Assembly (NCBI RefSeq): GCF_947493565.1
Contig: NZ_CANLRG010000003.1
Coordinates: 124,001-188,000 of the forward strand
Length of the DNA stretch: 64,000 nucleotides
Reading direction: 5' to 3'
Origin: an uncultured Lutibacter sp.
GTDB taxonomy: Bacteria > Bacteroidota > Bacteroidia > Flavobacteriales > Flavobacteriaceae
In this document: in pieces, positions 19,905 through 31,208 of the stretch
Layout: each line of letters starts with the position of its first letter
Numbering within the stretch: position 1 is the stretch's first letter
The notes under the pieces: generated by a model
What the model was told of the DNA's origin: nothing
What the model saw: only the letters and a program-made list of their open reading frames with translations
Databases searched by the model: none
Position numbers and translations under genes: made by a program

Positions 19905-22010
19905 TTAACTAATATTAGCCCAGATTGTACTGTTTTTACTTATTTCTTGATAAGCAATTCTAATCAATTTATGTTCTGGTAGTTTTAAAGAAGGGTCATT
20001 TGTTAGTAAATCAATAGCAGTACTTCTAGCTTTTTTTAACAATTGAGTATCTTTTACAATATCTGCAATTTTTAAATTTAAAACCCCACTTTGTTGAGTT
20101 CCCATTAAATTACCTGGGCCTCTTAATTTTAAATCAACTTCTGCAATTCTAAATCCGTCACTTGTATCAACCATCGTATTTAAACGTATTTTGGCATCTT
20201 CAGAAAGCTTAAAACTTGTCATTAATATACAATAACTTTGTTCTGCTCCACGCCCAACTCTACCTCTCAACTGATGTAATTGTGACAAGCCAAAACGCTC
20301 TGCACTTTCAATGACCATAACACTTGCATTTGGAATATTTACTCCCACTTCTATTACGGTAGTTGCCACCATAATTTGAGTTTCACCATTTATAAAGCGT
20401 TGCATTTCATACTCTTTATCTGCTGGTTTCATTTTACCATGCACAATGCTTACACCATAATTTGGTAATGGAAATTCTCTTACCACGCTTTCATATCCAT
20501 CCATTAAATCTTTATAATCCATAGCTTCGGACTCGTTAATTAACGGGTATACAATATAAACCTGTCTTCCTTTAGAAATTTCTTCTCTTAAAAATTTAAA
20601 AACTGACAATCTATTTGCATCATACCTATGAGCCGTTTTTACTTCTTTTCTTCCGGGTGGTAATTCATCAATTACAGAAATATCCAAATCGCCATAAACA
20701 CTCATGGCTAATGTTCTTGGAATTGGAGTGGCAGTCATCACCAATATATGTGGTGGTAATTCATTTTTTTTCCACATTTTTGAACGTTGTGCTACTCCAA
20801 ACCTATGCTGTTCATCAATAATTGCAATTCCTAAATTTTGAAACTTTACCTTATCTTCAATTAAAGCATGAGTCCCAATTAAAATATTTAATTCTCCAGA
20901 CTCTAGCTGCTCATGAATAATTTTTCGCTCTTTTGTTTTGGTAGAACCCGTAAGTAATTTAACTGTTACATTTAAACCATTTAATAATTCAGTTATAGAG
21001 TTATAATGTTGGGTTGCTAAAATTTCAGTTGGCGCCATTAAGGCTGCCTGAAAACCATTATCAAGTCCAATTAACATTGTTAATAGTGCCACAATGGTTT
21101 TTCCAGAACCAACATCACCTTGTAATAAGCGGTTCATTTGAGCATTAGAACCTAAATCTTTTCTTATTTCTTTTAAAACTCTTTTTTGTGCATTGGTTAA
21201 GTCAAAGGGAAGTTTATTGTTATAAAATGAATTGAAATAATTGCCTACTTTTTCAAAATTAAATCCTTTAATTTTAGATTTCCTTATTAACTTTTTTCTA
21301 ATTAATTGCAATTGAATAAAAAATAGCTCTTCAAATTTTAATCGAATTTGTGCTTTTGTTAATAATTCTTGATTTTTTGGAAAATGTATGTTTAAAATAG
21401 CTTCTTTTTTAGAAATTAACTTTAAATCGTTTATAATTGAAGTTGACAACGTTTCTATAAAATTACCTTTTACTTCTTCAAATAAGTTTTGAATCATTTT
21501 AGAAACTACTTTGTTAGTAATTCCTTTATTGGTTAATTTCTCTGTTGAAGGATAAATTGGCTGCATAGCAGTCCTCAAACTTTTTTTATAGTCTGCAACT
21601 AATTCCATTTCTGGATGTGGCATAGAAAATAAACCATTAAAAAAATTAGTTTTCCCAAAAATTACATAAGGTGTATTAATTTTTAATGCTTCTTTAATCC
21701 ATTTTGCACCTCTAAACCAAACCAATTCCATAAATCCAGTTCCATCCGTAAAAGTTGCTACCAATCTACTTCCTCTTTTTTGTTGAACTGTTTTAATCGT
21801 GGTTATTTTTCCAATAATTTGTACTTCAGAAGAATTATTTTGAAGCTCATTTATTTTAAAAAATTGCGTTCTATCAATGTACCTATTTGGAAAAAAATTA
21901 ACCAAATCACCAAACGTAAAAATTCCTAATTCCGATTTAAGCAAATCCGCTCGGTTAGGTCCAACTCCTTTTAAATAAGAGATAGATGTATTAAGATTGT
22001 AATTTGGCAT
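19905..22010 (-). CDS. recG: ATP-dependent DNA helicase RecG
   Basis: Reverses stalled replication forks and branch-migrates Holliday junctions. The 701 residues have the RecG order: wedge OB-fold domain (about 55-150), helicase lobe 1 with Walker A GDVGSGKT and the box DEQH, lobe 2 with ATTVIEVGVN and QLHQLRGRVGRG, then the TRG region. The in-frame GTG at 22028 would add six residues; the ATG at 22010 starts a typical MPNYNLNT. It is divergent from the rRNA methyltransferase gene. Confidence 0.97.
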   Translation of the reverse strand: MPNYNLNTSISYLKGVGPNRADLLKSELGIFTFGDLVNFFPNRYIDRTQFFKINELQNNSSEVQIIGKITTIKTVQQKRGSRLVATFTDGTGFMELVWFRGAKWIKEALKINTPYVIFGKTNFFNGLFSMPHPEMELVADYKKSLRTAMQPIYPSTEKLTNKGITNKVVSKMIQNLFEEVKGNFIETLSTSIINDLKLISKKEAILNIHFPKNQELLTKAQIRLKFEELFFIQLQLIRKKLIRKSKIKGFNFEKVGNYFNSFYNNKLPFDLTNAQKRVLKEIRKDLGSNAQMNRLLQGDVGSGKTIVALLTMLIGLDNGFQAALMAPTEILATQHYNSITELLNGLNVTVKLLTGSTKTKERKIIHEQLESGELNILIGTHALIEDKVKFQNLGIAIIDEQHRFGVAQRSKMWKKNELPPHILVMTATPIPRTLAMSVYGDLDISVIDELPPGRKEVKTAHRYDANRLSVFKFLREEISKGRQVYIVYPLINESEAMDYKDLMDGYESVVREFPLPNYGVSIVHGKMKPADKEYEMQRFINGETQIMVATTVIEVGVNIPNASVMVIESAERFGLSQLHQLRGRVGRGAEQSYCILMTSFKLSEDAKIRLNTMVDTSDGFRIAEVDLKLRGPGNLMGTQQSGVLNLKIADIVKDTQLLKKARSTAIDLLTNDPSLKLPEHKLIRIAYQEISKNSTIWANIS

Positions 22011-22121
22011 TTTTTGTATTGAAAGCACGAAGATAATAATTCAAACAGCAATACGCAATTTGTAATATCAACTGTTTCAATTAACTTGTTTTAAAGAAAA
22101 TTTTCTTAGTAACAAATTACG

Positions 22122-22129
22122 TATCTTTG
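22122..22129 (+). promoter_or_regulatory. -7 box (TATCTTTG) for the RsmB-type methyltransferase gene
   Basis: A TAnnTTTG match on the plus strand 18 nt before the ATG at 22148, with a TTTTC at the -33 spacing. Confidence 0.55.
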
Positions 22130-22147
22130 CAGCCTTAAATTTTTAAT

Positions 22148-23356
22148 ATGAGATTACACAGAAATTTAGTATTTACCGTAGTAGATTCTATAAAGTTAAT
22201 TTTTAATGAAGGAGAATATGCAGATAAAGTTGTTCAAAAAGCTTTAAAGCGTGATGCTCGCTGGGGAGCAAGAGACCGTAAATTTGTTGCAGAAACCATT
22301 TATGAAATGGTTAGATGGAAACGTTTATACAATGAAATTGCTGGAACAAAATCTCATTATACTACAGAAAATATATGGAAAAACTTTGCGGTTTTTGCGG
22401 TTTTAAAAGGATATCCTTTACCAGACTGGAATCAATTACAAGGGGTACCAGAAAGAAGAATAAAAGGGAAATTTGACGAGCTTCAAAAAGTAAGAATTTT
22501 TAAAGAATCTATTCCTGATTGGTTAGATGAATTAGGAGTAAAAGAGTTGGGTGAAAAACATTGGACAAAAGAAATTCATGAACTCAATAAAGAAGCTGAA
22601 GTTATTTTAAGAACAAATACTTTAAAAACAACTAAGCTTTCTTTACAAAAAAAATTAGCCGACGAAGGTATTGAAACAGTTTTTATTGATGGTTATAAAG
22701 ATGCTTTAAAATTAGTTGAACGTGCCAATGTGTTTAAAACTGAAGCATTTAAACTAGGTTTTTTTGAAGTACAAGATGCCTCTTCTCAATTAGTTGCAGA
22801 ATATTTAGAAGTAAAACCTGGAATGAGAGTAATTGATACTTGTGCTGGTGCTGGTGGAAAAACACTGCATTTAGCAGCATTAATGGAAAATAAAGGTCAA
22901 ATTATAGCAACTGATATTTATGAAAGTAAGTTAAAAAAGCTAAAAGTTAGAACTCGTAGAGCTAGTGTTCATAATGTAACTACCAAAGTTATTGATTCTT
23001 CTAAAATAATCAAAAAAATGAAAGGTACTGCTGACAGAGTTTTGATTGATGCTCCTTGTAGTGGTATTGGTGTATTAAAAAGAAACCCTGATAGCAAATG
23101 GAAATTACAGCCTGAGTTTGTAGAAAATATTATAAAAACGCAAGCAGAAATTTTAGAAAGTTATTCTCAATTGGTTAAAGTTGGAGGGAAAATTGTATAT
23201 GCTACATGTTCAATATTACCTTCTGAAAATGAAAAGCAAGTGAAAAATTTTATAAAAAATCATCCTGAATTTGAATTAGAAAAAGATCATAAAGTATCCC
23301 CTTTTAAATCTGGATATGATGGTTTTTATATGGCTTTAATGAAAAGAAATAGTTAA
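22148..23356 (+). CDS. RsmB/NOP family rRNA cytosine-C5 methyltransferase
   Basis: A 402-residue class I SAM-dependent RNA methyltransferase. The SAM-binding motif is VIDTCAGAGGKT (about 228-239). The two catalytic cysteines of m5C enzymes are C304 in DAPCSG and C354 in YATCS. An N-terminal helical region (about 1-140) resembles the RNA-binding/NusB-like part of RsmB-type proteins. The target is probably 16S rRNA, but RsmB and RsmF cannot be told apart from this sequence alone. Confidence 0.9.
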   Translation: MRLHRNLVFTVVDSIKLIFNEGEYADKVVQKALKRDARWGARDRKFVAETIYEMVRWKRLYNEIAGTKSHYTTENIWKNFAVFAVLKGYPLPDWNQLQGVPERRIKGKFDELQKVRIFKESIPDWLDELGVKELGEKHWTKEIHELNKEAEVILRTNTLKTTKLSLQKKLADEGIETVFIDGYKDALKLVERANVFKTEAFKLGFFEVQDASSQLVAEYLEVKPGMRVIDTCAGAGGKTLHLAALMENKGQIIATDIYESKLKKLKVRTRRASVHNVTTKVIDSSKIIKKMKGTADRVLIDAPCSGIGVLKRNPDSKWKLQPEFVENIIKTQAEILESYSQLVKVGGKIVYATCSILPSENEKQVKNFIKNHPEFELEKDHKVSPFKSGYDGFYMALMKRNS

Positions 23357-23380
23357 CTACCACAACTCTTTAAATACAAA

Positions 23381-23403
23381 AAGCAACTCAAAATAAGTCG
23401 CTT
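23381..23403 (-). terminator. Weak terminator-like hairpin after the DUF2461 gene
   Basis: On the minus strand an 8-bp stem with one G-U pair encloses a 7-nt loop and is followed by TTTTG. It lies between the convergent methyltransferase and DUF2461 genes. Confidence 0.45.
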
Positions 23404-23406
23404 GTT

Positions 23407-24081
23407 TTATTCTATAATTGAAACCCCATTTAAATCAGTAGTTAAAATTTCACTCATATAATTGAAGTAAGGACGCATGGCTTTATAAGATTGATCTATT
23501 TCTTCTAAAAAATTTGAAGCAAGTACTTCTTCATCAGAAAAATTTCTAACCACAATAAATTGTTTCATCCGAATTAAATCTAAATCTGGATGACTTTTAT
23601 CAAAACCACGAGGTGCTGTTTTTAAAGAGTCTCCTTGCAATTTTCCAAAAAAGTTTCTAAAATTTTTATCATTCATAATTTCTCGAATCTCTTGGCTATC
23701 CATTTCAAATTCCTTTCTAATTCGTAATAAATCCTCTTTATTGGGTTGCCAAAAGCCACCAGCCAAAAAACTCTCTCCTAGTCTAATTCTTAAATAATAT
23801 CCGCCTCTTAATTTTTTTGTTGCTCTTGAAAAAGAACCCGCAAAATGAGGTTTGTAAGGAGTTTTATCTTTCGAAAAACGAACATCTCTATAAACACGAT
23901 ACATTTTAAGCTGTTCAATATCATCATGGGTTTTTAATTGTTCCATAATGCTATTGTAAAACTGCTTTACTTTGTTTTGTTCAATTTGAAATTTGGGTTT
24001 ATGCTCATTAAACCAATCTCTATTATTATTTTCTTTAAGCTTACTTAAAAATTCTAATGTTGATTTAGAAATAGTCGTCAT
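23407..24081 (-). CDS. DUF2461 family protein
   Basis: A 224-residue cytoplasmic protein matching the DUF2461/TIGR02453 family along its length. The family signatures are NNNRDWFNEHKP near the N-terminus, YRVYRDVRFSKDKTPYKPHFAG in the middle, and the GGFWQPNKEDLLRIRKE region. The conserved Arg/Lys/Asp pattern suggests an enzyme or nucleic-acid binder, but no activity is established. It is downstream of hisIE by 77 nt on the same strand and may be read through from the his operon; no terminator is visible between them. Confidence 0.88.
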   Translation of the reverse strand: MTTISKSTLEFLSKLKENNNRDWFNEHKPKFQIEQNKVKQFYNSIMEQLKTHDDIEQLKMYRVYRDVRFSKDKTPYKPHFAGSFSRATKKLRGGYYLRIRLGESFLAGGFWQPNKEDLLRIRKEFEMDSQEIREIMNDKNFRNFFGKLQGDSLKTAPRGFDKSHPDLDLIRMKQFIVVRNFSDEEVLASNFLEEIDQSYKAMRPYFNYMSEILTTDLNGVSIIE

Positions 24082-24158
24082 TTAATTTGAATTTAAAGTT
24101 CAATATACAAAAAAATTAAATTAAGCACAGCTCATTTCAATTACTTTATAAATGTATT

Positions 24159-24758
24159 TTAAGTATGTCTTCCTTCTAATATTTTTGAAATATCAGCAAG
24201 TTCATAGCCTTTAGCTTGCAATAAAATTAAGTAATGAAATAATAAATCTGCTCCTTCATTTAAAAATAATTCATCGTTAGAATCTTTAGCTTCAATCACA
24301 ATTTCTACAGCTTCTTCACCAACTTTTTGGGCAATTTTATTAATACCTTTTTCAAATAATGAGGCTACATAACTTTTATTAGAATCAGCTATTTCTCTTC
24401 TGTTTTTAATCACATTTTCTAAGGTAGTCAAAAAACCAAATGTTGGTTTATTTTCTTCATTCCAACAAGTATCTGAACCTGTATGACACGCAGGTCCCTC
24501 TGGATTTACTTGAATTAAAAGAGTGTCTTTATCACAATCATTTTTTATTGAAACAAGTTTTAAAAAATTCCCACTTTCTTCTCCTTTAGTCCAAAGTCTA
24601 TTTTTTGTTCTACTAAAAAAAGTAACCTTTTTTGTTTCAAGTGTTTTTAAATAAGCTTCTTCATTCATATAGCCTAACATCAAAACATTTTTTGTAGTTA
24701 CATCTTGAATAATTACTGGCACTAAACCGTTGTTATTTTTATTAAAATTTATAGTCAT
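24159..24758 (-). CDS. hisI: Bifunctional phosphoribosyl-AMP cyclohydrolase / phosphoribosyl-ATP pyrophosphatase
   Basis: HisIE carries out steps 2 and 3 of histidine synthesis. Residues about 1-105 are the cyclohydrolase (HisI) with metal-binding [12 protein letters not shown] and the motif GYMNEEA; about 110-199 are the pyrophosphatase (HisE) with KVGEEAVE. The 199-residue length fits a fusion. Its ATG overlaps the hisF stop by four bases. It is the last gene of the his operon. Confidence 0.97.
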   Translation of the reverse strand: MTINFNKNNNGLVPVIIQDVTTKNVLMLGYMNEEAYLKTLETKKVTFFSRTKNRLWTKGEESGNFLKLVSIKNDCDKDTLLIQVNPEGPACHTGSDTCWNEENKPTFGFLTTLENVIKNRREIADSNKSYVASLFEKGINKIAQKVGEEAVEIVIEAKDSNDELFLNEGADLLFHYLILLQAKGYELADISKILEGRHT

Positions 24759-25510
24759 AACCTTATGGGTATATTATTTTTTTTTAATTCTTTTTTTAAA
24801 TTATTAATCTCTATTTCTTTGAAGTGAAAAACACTTGCTGCCAATGCAGCATCAGCTTTGCCTTTTAAAAAAACATCGGTAAAATGTTGAATTTTTCCGG
24901 CACCACCAGATGCAATTATAGGAATATTAACCAATTCACTTAAATAAGCTAGAGCCTCATTTGCAAAACCATTTTTTGTACCATCGTGATCCATTGAAGT
25001 GAATAAAATTTCACCAGCTCCCAACTGTTCTACCTTTTTTACCCAATCAAATAATTTAATTTCTGTTGGAACTTTCCCTCCTACTAAATGAACCATCCAT
25101 TCTCCATCAATTTGTTTAGCATCAATAGCCACTACAATGCATTGACTTCCAAATTTTGAAGCCAAATCACTAATTAATTGTGGGTTTTTAACCGCCGAAG
25201 AGTTTATAGATACCTTATCTGCTCCCGAATTTAATAGTAATTCAACATCTTCAACCGAAGAAATTCCACCTCCAACAGTAAATGGTATATTGACTTTTTC
25301 AGCTACCTTTAAAACTAAATCAATTAAGGTTTTTCGCTTTTGTTCTGTAGCAGTGATATCTAAAAAAACTAACTCATCAGCGCCTTTTTTTGCGTAAATT
25401 TCGGCTAGTTCTACTGGATCACCAGCATCACGCAAATCGACAAAATTAATTCCTTTAACAGTTCTTCCGTTTTTAATATCTAAACACGGTACAATTCTTT
25501 TTGTTAACAT
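24755..25510 (-). CDS. hisF: Imidazole glycerol phosphate synthase subunit HisF
   Basis: The cyclase subunit of IGP synthase, a half-barrel-duplicated TIM barrel of 251 residues. Catalytic Asp residues are D11 (VPCLDIKNG) and the Asp of VVAIDAKQ near 130. It receives ammonia from HisH, encoded two genes upstream. It starts one base after the hisA stop and overlaps hisIE by four bases, so translation is probably coupled. Confidence 0.98.
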   Translation of the reverse strand: MLTKRIVPCLDIKNGRTVKGINFVDLRDAGDPVELAEIYAKKGADELVFLDITATEQKRKTLIDLVLKVAEKVNIPFTVGGGISSVEDVELLLNSGADKVSINSSAVKNPQLISDLASKFGSQCIVVAIDAKQIDGEWMVHLVGGKVPTEIKLFDWVKKVEQLGAGEILFTSMDHDGTKNGFANEALAYLSELVNIPIIASGGAGKIQHFTDVFLKGKADAALAASVFHFKEIEINNLKKELKKNNIPIRL

Positions 25511-25511
25511 T

Positions 25512-26237
25512 TTAGTTATTTAAAATGAATTTTTCAAGTTGTTTCATACTTATTTTTTGTTCATAAATTGCTTTTCCAATAATGGTTCCTTCACAACCCA
25601 TTTCGGCTAATTTAGGTAACTCATCATAGGCTGAAATCCCTCCTGAAGCAATTAATTTAATGTTCGTGGTTGAGTTTAATATCTTTTGATATAAATCAAA
25701 TGAAGGTCCTTGTAACATGCCATCTTTTGAAATATCTGTACAAATAACATAACTAACACCATCCTTTTCATAATTTTGAATGAATGGAACAAGGCTTTCC
25801 TCACTCTCCTCTAACCAACCACTTATTGTTACTTTTTCGTTGATAGCATCAGCCCCTAATATTATTTTTTTGGAGCCAAACTTTTGCAACCAATTTTTAA
25901 AAGTGTCTGGTTTTTTAACTGCAATACTACCTCCTGTAATTTGAGTTGCACCAGATTCGAAAGCAATTTTTAAATCTTCATCAGATTTTAGACCTCCTCC
26001 AAAATCAATAGACAATTGAGTTTTAGATGCAATATTATCCAATACTTTATAGTTAACAATATGACTTGCTTTTGCCCCATCCAAATCAACCAAGTGCAAG
26101 TGCTTAACCCCATAATCTTGAAACATTTTAGCTACTTCTAATGGGTTTTCATTGTATATTTTTTGTGTGGAAAAATCGCCTTTTGAAAGGCGAACACATT
26201 TTCCATTTATAATATCAATTGCGGGTATAATTCTCAT
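25512..26237 (-). CDS. hisA: ProFAR isomerase HisA
   Basis: Isomerises ProFAR to PRFAR, a (beta/alpha)8 barrel of 241 residues related to HisF. Catalytic Asp residues are D8 in PAIDIING and the Asp of LGADAINEK near 129. The start of the gene overlaps the end of hisH by 23 bases. Confidence 0.98.
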   Translation of the reverse strand: MRIIPAIDIINGKCVRLSKGDFSTQKIYNENPLEVAKMFQDYGVKHLHLVDLDGAKASHIVNYKVLDNIASKTQLSIDFGGGLKSDEDLKIAFESGATQITGGSIAVKKPDTFKNWLQKFGSKKIILGADAINEKVTISGWLEESEESLVPFIQNYEKDGVSYVICTDISKDGMLQGPSFDLYQKILNSTTNIKLIASGGISAYDELPKLAEMGCEGTIIGKAIYEQKISMKQLEKFILNN

Positions 26238-26820
26238 GTGATAATTCTAAAAAATTCTTTATTATTTTTTCTCCTGAAATACTACTCTTCTCTGGATGAA
26301 ATTGCACACCATAAAAATTATCTTTTTGCAATGCTGAGGCATATTCTATTCCATATTCTGTAGTTGCTATGGCATTTTTATTTAAAGGAACATAATAGCT
26401 ATGTACTAAATACATATACTCGTTTTCTTTAATTCCTTTGAATAAATTAGTTGATAAATTTTTAATTTGATTCCATCCTATTTGAGGTACTTTCAGTTTT
26501 TTATCAAATTTTACAACTTCAGCATTAAAAATACCTAAACCACTTGTACTACCTTCTTCACTATAGTTGCACATTAATTGCATTCCTAAACAAATACCTA
26601 AAACAGGTTGGGTTAACTTAGGAATTATAGTGTTTAAACCAGTAGCTTTTAATTTTCTCATTGCACTACTTGCTTCCCCAACTCCAGGAAAAATAACTTT
26701 ATCTGCTTGCTCTATTTCTGAAATATTATCAGATAATATAGCGTCAAAACCTAGACGTTGTATTGCAAACTTGATAGACTGGATATTACCTGCTCCATAA
26801 TTAATAATTACTATTTTCAT
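26215..26820 (-). CDS. hisH: Imidazole glycerol phosphate synthase subunit HisH
   Basis: The class I glutamine amidotransferase subunit that feeds ammonia to HisF. The 201 residues include the nucleophile C77 in GICLGMQ and the His-Glu dyad in QFHPEKS near 178. The gene overlaps hisB by one base (TAATG) and hisA by 23 bases. Confidence 0.98.
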   Translation of the reverse strand: MKIVIINYGAGNIQSIKFAIQRLGFDAILSDNISEIEQADKVIFPGVGEASSAMRKLKATGLNTIIPKLTQPVLGICLGMQLMCNYSEEGSTSGLGIFNAEVVKFDKKLKVPQIGWNQIKNLSTNLFKGIKENEYMYLVHSYYVPLNKNAIATTEYGIEYASALQKDNFYGVQFHPEKSSISGEKIIKNFLELSHENYTRN

Positions 26821-27956
26821 TATAACATTCCTTTAGTTGAAGGTAAAATCATTTTTTCAGAATCTCTTTTTACAGCAGCTTTAATTGCTTTTGCAAATGC
26901 TTTAAAAATACCTTCAATTTTATGATGTTCATTTACTCCTTCAGCTTTAATATTTAAGTTACATTTTGCACCATCTGTAAATGATTTAAACAAATGATAA
27001 AACATTTCTGTTGGCATTTTACCAATCATTTCACGTTTAAATTCTGCATCCCATACCAACCAATTTCTTCCTCCAAAATCTATAGCTACTTGCGCTAGGC
27101 AATCGTCCATAGGCAAACAAAAACCATAGCGTTCAATTCCTAATTTATTGCCTAATGCCTTTGAAAATACTTCACCTAAAGCTATCATGGTATCTTCAAT
27201 AGTATGGTGTTCATCTACTACTAAATCGCCATCAACTTTTATTGTTAAATCCATATTTCCGTGACGCGCAATTTGATCTAACATATGGTCAAAAAAAGCA
27301 ATTCCAGTTGAAATATCACTTTTACCTGTACCATCAATATTTAGTTTGATGTGTATTTTAGTTTCGTTAGTGTTTCGTGTTAATTCAGCTGTTCTATTCT
27401 TTAATTTTAAAAACTCATAAATTTTTTCCCAATCGTTACTCTCTAAGGCAATTACTTTATCTAATTCGCTTCTTTTAACTGTAGTTTCTCCAGTACCTAA
27501 ATTGGTATTATCATTGATAAAAATTCCTTTTGCACCTAAATTTTTAGCCAATTCTATATCAGTTAACCTATCTCCAATTACAAATGAATTTTCTAAATCA
27601 TATGCTTCAGAAAAATATTGAGTTAATAATCCTGTCTCTGGTTTTCGAGTAGGTGCATTTTCGTGAGGAAAGGTTCTATCTAAAAAAACATTACTGAAGA
27701 TAATACCTTCATTTTCAAAAGATTTTAAAATAAAATTATGAACTGGCCAAAAAGTTTCTTCAGGAAAAGAATCTGTTCCTAAACCATCTTGATTGGTTAT
27801 CATCACCAATTCAAAATCCAATTCTTTCGCTATTTTTCCTAAAAATGTAAATACCTTTGGGTAAAAGATCATTTTTTCAAACGCATCAATCTGTTCATCA
27901 ACGGTTTCTTTAATTATAGTTCCATCACGATCTATAAAAAGTACTTTTTTCTTCAT
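26820..27956 (-). CDS. hisB: Bifunctional histidinol-phosphatase / imidazoleglycerol-phosphate dehydratase
   Basis: The 378 residues hold an N-terminal HAD-type histidinol-phosphatase (D9-x-D11 in FIDRDGT; about 1-165) and a C-terminal IGP dehydratase (about 185-378) with the metal-binding motifs [13 protein letters not shown] and DEHHTIED. This fusion is also found in enterobacteria and is usual in Flavobacteriia. The junction with hisC is one base. Confidence 0.98.
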   Translation of the reverse strand: MKKKVLFIDRDGTIIKETVDEQIDAFEKMIFYPKVFTFLGKIAKELDFELVMITNQDGLGTDSFPEETFWPVHNFILKSFENEGIIFSNVFLDRTFPHENAPTRKPETGLLTQYFSEAYDLENSFVIGDRLTDIELAKNLGAKGIFINDNTNLGTGETTVKRSELDKVIALESNDWEKIYEFLKLKNRTAELTRNTNETKIHIKLNIDGTGKSDISTGIAFFDHMLDQIARHGNMDLTIKVDGDLVVDEHHTIEDTMIALGEVFSKALGNKLGIERYGFCLPMDDCLAQVAIDFGGRNWLVWDAEFKREMIGKMPTEMFYHLFKSFTDGAKCNLNIKAEGVNEHHKIEGIFKAFAKAIKAAVKRDSEKMILPSTKGML

Positions 27957-27957
27957 T

Positions 27958-28998
27958 TTAAATAGTTTTTAATGCATTTATAAGTTTTGTATTTTCTTGT
28001 TCATTCCCTACCGTTAAACGTAATGTGTTTTCACATAAAAGTTGAGAGGTTCTATTTCTAACAACCACTCCTTGTTGAAGTAATTGATGATATATTTTTG
28101 TTGCATCAGGAACTTTTACCAATACAAAATTAGCATCTGTTGGGTATATTTTTTCAATAAACGAAATGGTTTTAAGAGCGTTTATTAAAAACGTTCTTTG
28201 ATTTAAAATAGTGGTTATTTGATTTTTAATTTCCAAAGGTTTTACCAATCTATCTATCGCTCTTTGTTGGGTCAATTCATTTATATTATACGGTGGTTTT
28301 ATTTTATTTAAAATTGAAATAATTTCAGAAGAAGCATAACAAATTCCTAATCGAATACCAGCCATACCATAAGCTTTTGATAATGTTTGAGTAATTACCA
28401 AGTTTGGAAATTCGCTTAACCTTTGTAACCAGCTTTTTTGAGATGAAAAATCAATATAAGCTTCATCTATAACTACTATTCCTTTAAATGAATTTAACAG
28501 CTTCTCAACCTCTTTAGCTGTAAAAGAATTACCTGTTGGATTGTTTGGAGAACATAAAAATAATAGTTTAGAGTTTTTATTAGCAGAAGCTAAAATGGCA
28601 TTTACATTGGGTTGAAAATTTTCAGTTAAAAGCACTTCTTTATTTTCTACATTATTAATCTCAGCCAATACTTTATACATTCCATAAGTTGGTGGTAGCG
28701 TTAAAATATTATCTTCTTTAGGCTCACAAAAAGCTCTAAATAATAAATCCAATACCTCATCACTTCCATTGCCTAATAAAAGTTGATGTATTGAAACCCC
28801 TTTTAATTTTGCCAACTCCATTTTTACTAAAATTTGTTGTGGGTCTGGATAACGGTTTACCCCATTCTCAAACGGATTTTCATTGGCATCTAAAAACACC
28901 ATTTCTTTAGAAAAGTCTTTAAATTCATCACGTGCCGAAGAATATGGACTCACTTTTTTAATGTTAGCTCTAGTTATATTGTCAATACTAAAATTCAT
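27958..28998 (-). CDS. hisC: Histidinol-phosphate aminotransferase
   Basis: A PLP enzyme of fold type I with 346 residues that converts imidazole-acetol phosphate to histidinol phosphate. The Schiff-base lysine is K208 in [19 protein letters not shown] and VIDEAYIDF are the family motifs that contact the cofactor. Its ATG overlaps the hisD stop by one base. Confidence 0.98.
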   Translation of the reverse strand: MNFSIDNITRANIKKVSPYSSARDEFKDFSKEMVFLDANENPFENGVNRYPDPQQILVKMELAKLKGVSIHQLLLGNGSDEVLDLLFRAFCEPKEDNILTLPPTYGMYKVLAEINNVENKEVLLTENFQPNVNAILASANKNSKLLFLCSPNNPTGNSFTAKEVEKLLNSFKGIVVIDEAYIDFSSQKSWLQRLSEFPNLVITQTLSKAYGMAGIRLGICYASSEIISILNKIKPPYNINELTQQRAIDRLVKPLEIKNQITTILNQRTFLINALKTISFIEKIYPTDANFVLVKVPDATKIYHQLLQQGVVVRNRTSQLLCENTLRLTVGNEQENTKLINALKTI

Positions 28999-30281
28999 TA
29001 TTTTAAATTATTTAAACGTAAAGTCACTGCATTTTTGTGAGCATCCAAACCCTCTGCCTCTGCCATAATTTCAATAGTTTTTCCTATATTTTGAATACCT
29101 TCCTTAGAAATTTTCTGAAATGAAATAGCTTTGGTGAAAGAATCTAAATTTACACCAGAATAAGCTTTGGTATGCCCATTTGTAGGTAATGTATGATTGG
29201 TTCCTGAAGCGTAATCACCTGCACTTTCAGGAGTATAATTTCCTATAAAAACAGAACCAGCGTTTTCAATTCCATCAGTATAAAAATCATTCGTATTAGT
29301 ACAAACAATAAAGTGTTCTGGACCGTACTCATTTATAAGTTCTAAAGCCACTTCTTTAGTTTCTACAAAAATTAGTTTTGAATTTTCAATTGCTTTTTCT
29401 GCAATTGTTTTTCGCGACAAACTATTCAGTTGTTTTACTAATTCTAATTTAACACTTTCCAGTATTTTTTTAGAAGTTGTTACCAAAATAACTTGACTAT
29501 CGGTTCCATGTTCTGCCTGACTCAATAAATCTGAAGCAACAAAACTAGCATTTGCACTATCATCGGCTACTACTAACAATTCACTTGGTCCTGCAGGCAT
29601 ATCAATTGCAACTCCAAACTTTGTTGCTAATTGCTTCGCCACCGTTACATATTGGTTACCTGGTCCAAAAATTTTAAATACTTTTGGAATACTTTCAGTC
29701 CCAAAGGCGAGTCCAGCAATAGCTTGAATACCCCCTACTTTTAAAATAGTTGTAACACCACAAATTTTAGCAGCATAAATAATTGCTGGATTAATTTCAC
29801 CTTTTTTATTAGGAGGAGAACATAAAATTATTTCTTTACAACCCGCTATTTTGGCAGGAATTGCCAACATTAATACCGAAGAAAATAATGGAGCGGTTCC
29901 TCCTGGTATATATAAGCCTACTTTTTGAATAGGTCTTTTTTCTTGCCAACAAAAAACACCACTTGTAGTTTCAATTTTATGGGTCTTGGTTTTTTGGGAA
30001 CTGTGAAACTTAGAAATATTATTTTTTGCAACTTGTATGGCTTCTTTAAGTTCCTTTGAAATTAAATTTTCAGCCTGTAAAATTTCTTCGTCAGTAACTT
30101 TGATATTGGTTAATTCTACACCATCAAATATAGAGGTATATCGCTTAATTCCGTCATCACCATTTCTTTTTACATCATCAAAAATTGAAGAAACTGTTGT
30201 TTCAATAGCTTCAACTGTTTTTGTAGGTCTTTGTAAAAGTGAAGACCAATTTTCTTTTGGTGGATTTATATTTGTGTTCAT
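28998..30281 (-). CDS. hisD: Histidinol dehydrogenase
   Basis: A zinc enzyme performing the last two NAD-dependent oxidations to histidine. The 427 residues match the family length. Signatures include GLYIPGGTAPLFSSVLM, GPGNQYVTVAKQ, DMPAGPSELLV and the C-terminal SAGDYASGTNHTLPT with its metal-binding residues. It follows hisG with a 24-nt gap. Confidence 0.98.
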   Translation of the reverse strand: MNTNINPPKENWSSLLQRPTKTVEAIETTVSSIFDDVKRNGDDGIKRYTSIFDGVELTNIKVTDEEILQAENLISKELKEAIQVAKNNISKFHSSQKTKTHKIETTSGVFCWQEKRPIQKVGLYIPGGTAPLFSSVLMLAIPAKIAGCKEIILCSPPNKKGEINPAIIYAAKICGVTTILKVGGIQAIAGLAFGTESIPKVFKIFGPGNQYVTVAKQLATKFGVAIDMPAGPSELLVVADDSANASFVASDLLSQAEHGTDSQVILVTTSKKILESVKLELVKQLNSLSRKTIAEKAIENSKLIFVETKEVALELINEYGPEHFIVCTNTNDFYTDGIENAGSVFIGNYTPESAGDYASGTNHTLPTNGHTKAYSGVNLDSFTKAISFQKISKEGIQNIGKTIEIMAEAEGLDAHKNAVTLRLNNLK

Positions 30282-30305
30282 TTTAAAACTTATTATTAAT
30301 TAAAA

Positions 30306-31163
30306 TTATAGTACCATTTTTTCAATTGGAATTACTAAAAGTCCTTCAGCTCCATTTTCTTTTAATTCATCTATGACTTCCCAAAATGAATTTTTTTCAA
30401 TTACTGTATGAATTGAGCTCCATCCTTCTTCTGCCAAAGGTAAAACCGTAGGACTTCTCATTCCTGGCAGTAGTTTAATAATACTTGGTATTTTTTCATT
30501 GGGTGCATTCATTAAAATATATTTAGATTTTCTAGCTTTTAAAACCGCTTGAATTCTAAATTGAAGTTTGTTCAATATTTCTTGATTTTGGTTGGAAATA
30601 CTTGGAGAAACAGCCAACACTGCTTCGCTTGTTAATATTTGTTCAACTTCTTTTAAATTATTTTTAAATAAGGTACTTCCACTGGAAACAATATCACAAA
30701 TTGCATCAGCCAAACCAATATTAGGAGCTATTTCAACAGAACCATTAATGATATGTATGTCTGGTTTGACATTGAATCTTTTAAAATAGTTTAAAACGGT
30801 ATTGGGATATGAAGTTGCTATACGAGCTTCATTTAAATCTTGAATATTAGTATAAGATACATCTTTAGGCACTGCAATAGAAACCCTGCATTTTGAAAAC
30901 CCTAATTTTTCGGCAACAGTAATATCTGTACCCTTTTCAACTAAAACATTTTCTCCAATAATAGCAATATCTACTACACCATCTCTTAAATATTGAGGAA
31001 TATCACCATTTCTCAAATAGAAAACCTCTAAAGGAAAGTTACTTGCTGAAGCTTTTAATTGATCTTTTCCATTATCAATTGAAATACCACAATCTTTTAA
31101 TAGTTTAAGTGAATCTTCGTTTAATCTTCCTGATTTTTGAACTGCGATTTTTATTTTATTCAT
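30306..31163 (-). CDS. hisG: ATP phosphoribosyltransferase, long form
   Basis: The first and feedback-controlled enzyme of histidine synthesis. The 285 residues make it the long HisG type, with a C-terminal ACT-like regulatory domain (about 215-285) and no need for HisZ. The PRPP-binding segment is DIVSSGSTLF. It is the first structural gene of the operon and lies 45 nt past the attenuator terminator, so expression is controlled both by attenuation and, by family knowledge, by histidine feedback. Confidence 0.97.
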   Translation of the reverse strand: MNKIKIAVQKSGRLNEDSLKLLKDCGISIDNGKDQLKASASNFPLEVFYLRNGDIPQYLRDGVVDIAIIGENVLVEKGTDITVAEKLGFSKCRVSIAVPKDVSYTNIQDLNEARIATSYPNTVLNYFKRFNVKPDIHIINGSVEIAPNIGLADAICDIVSSGSTLFKNNLKEVEQILTSEAVLAVSPSISNQNQEILNKLQFRIQAVLKARKSKYILMNAPNEKIPSIIKLLPGMRSPTVLPLAEEGWSSIHTVIEKNSFWEVIDELKENGAEGLLVIPIEKMVL

Positions 31164-31208
31164 TTTTTAATTTCATAAGTTTCAGTAAATCAAAAAGGAA
31201 TAAAAACA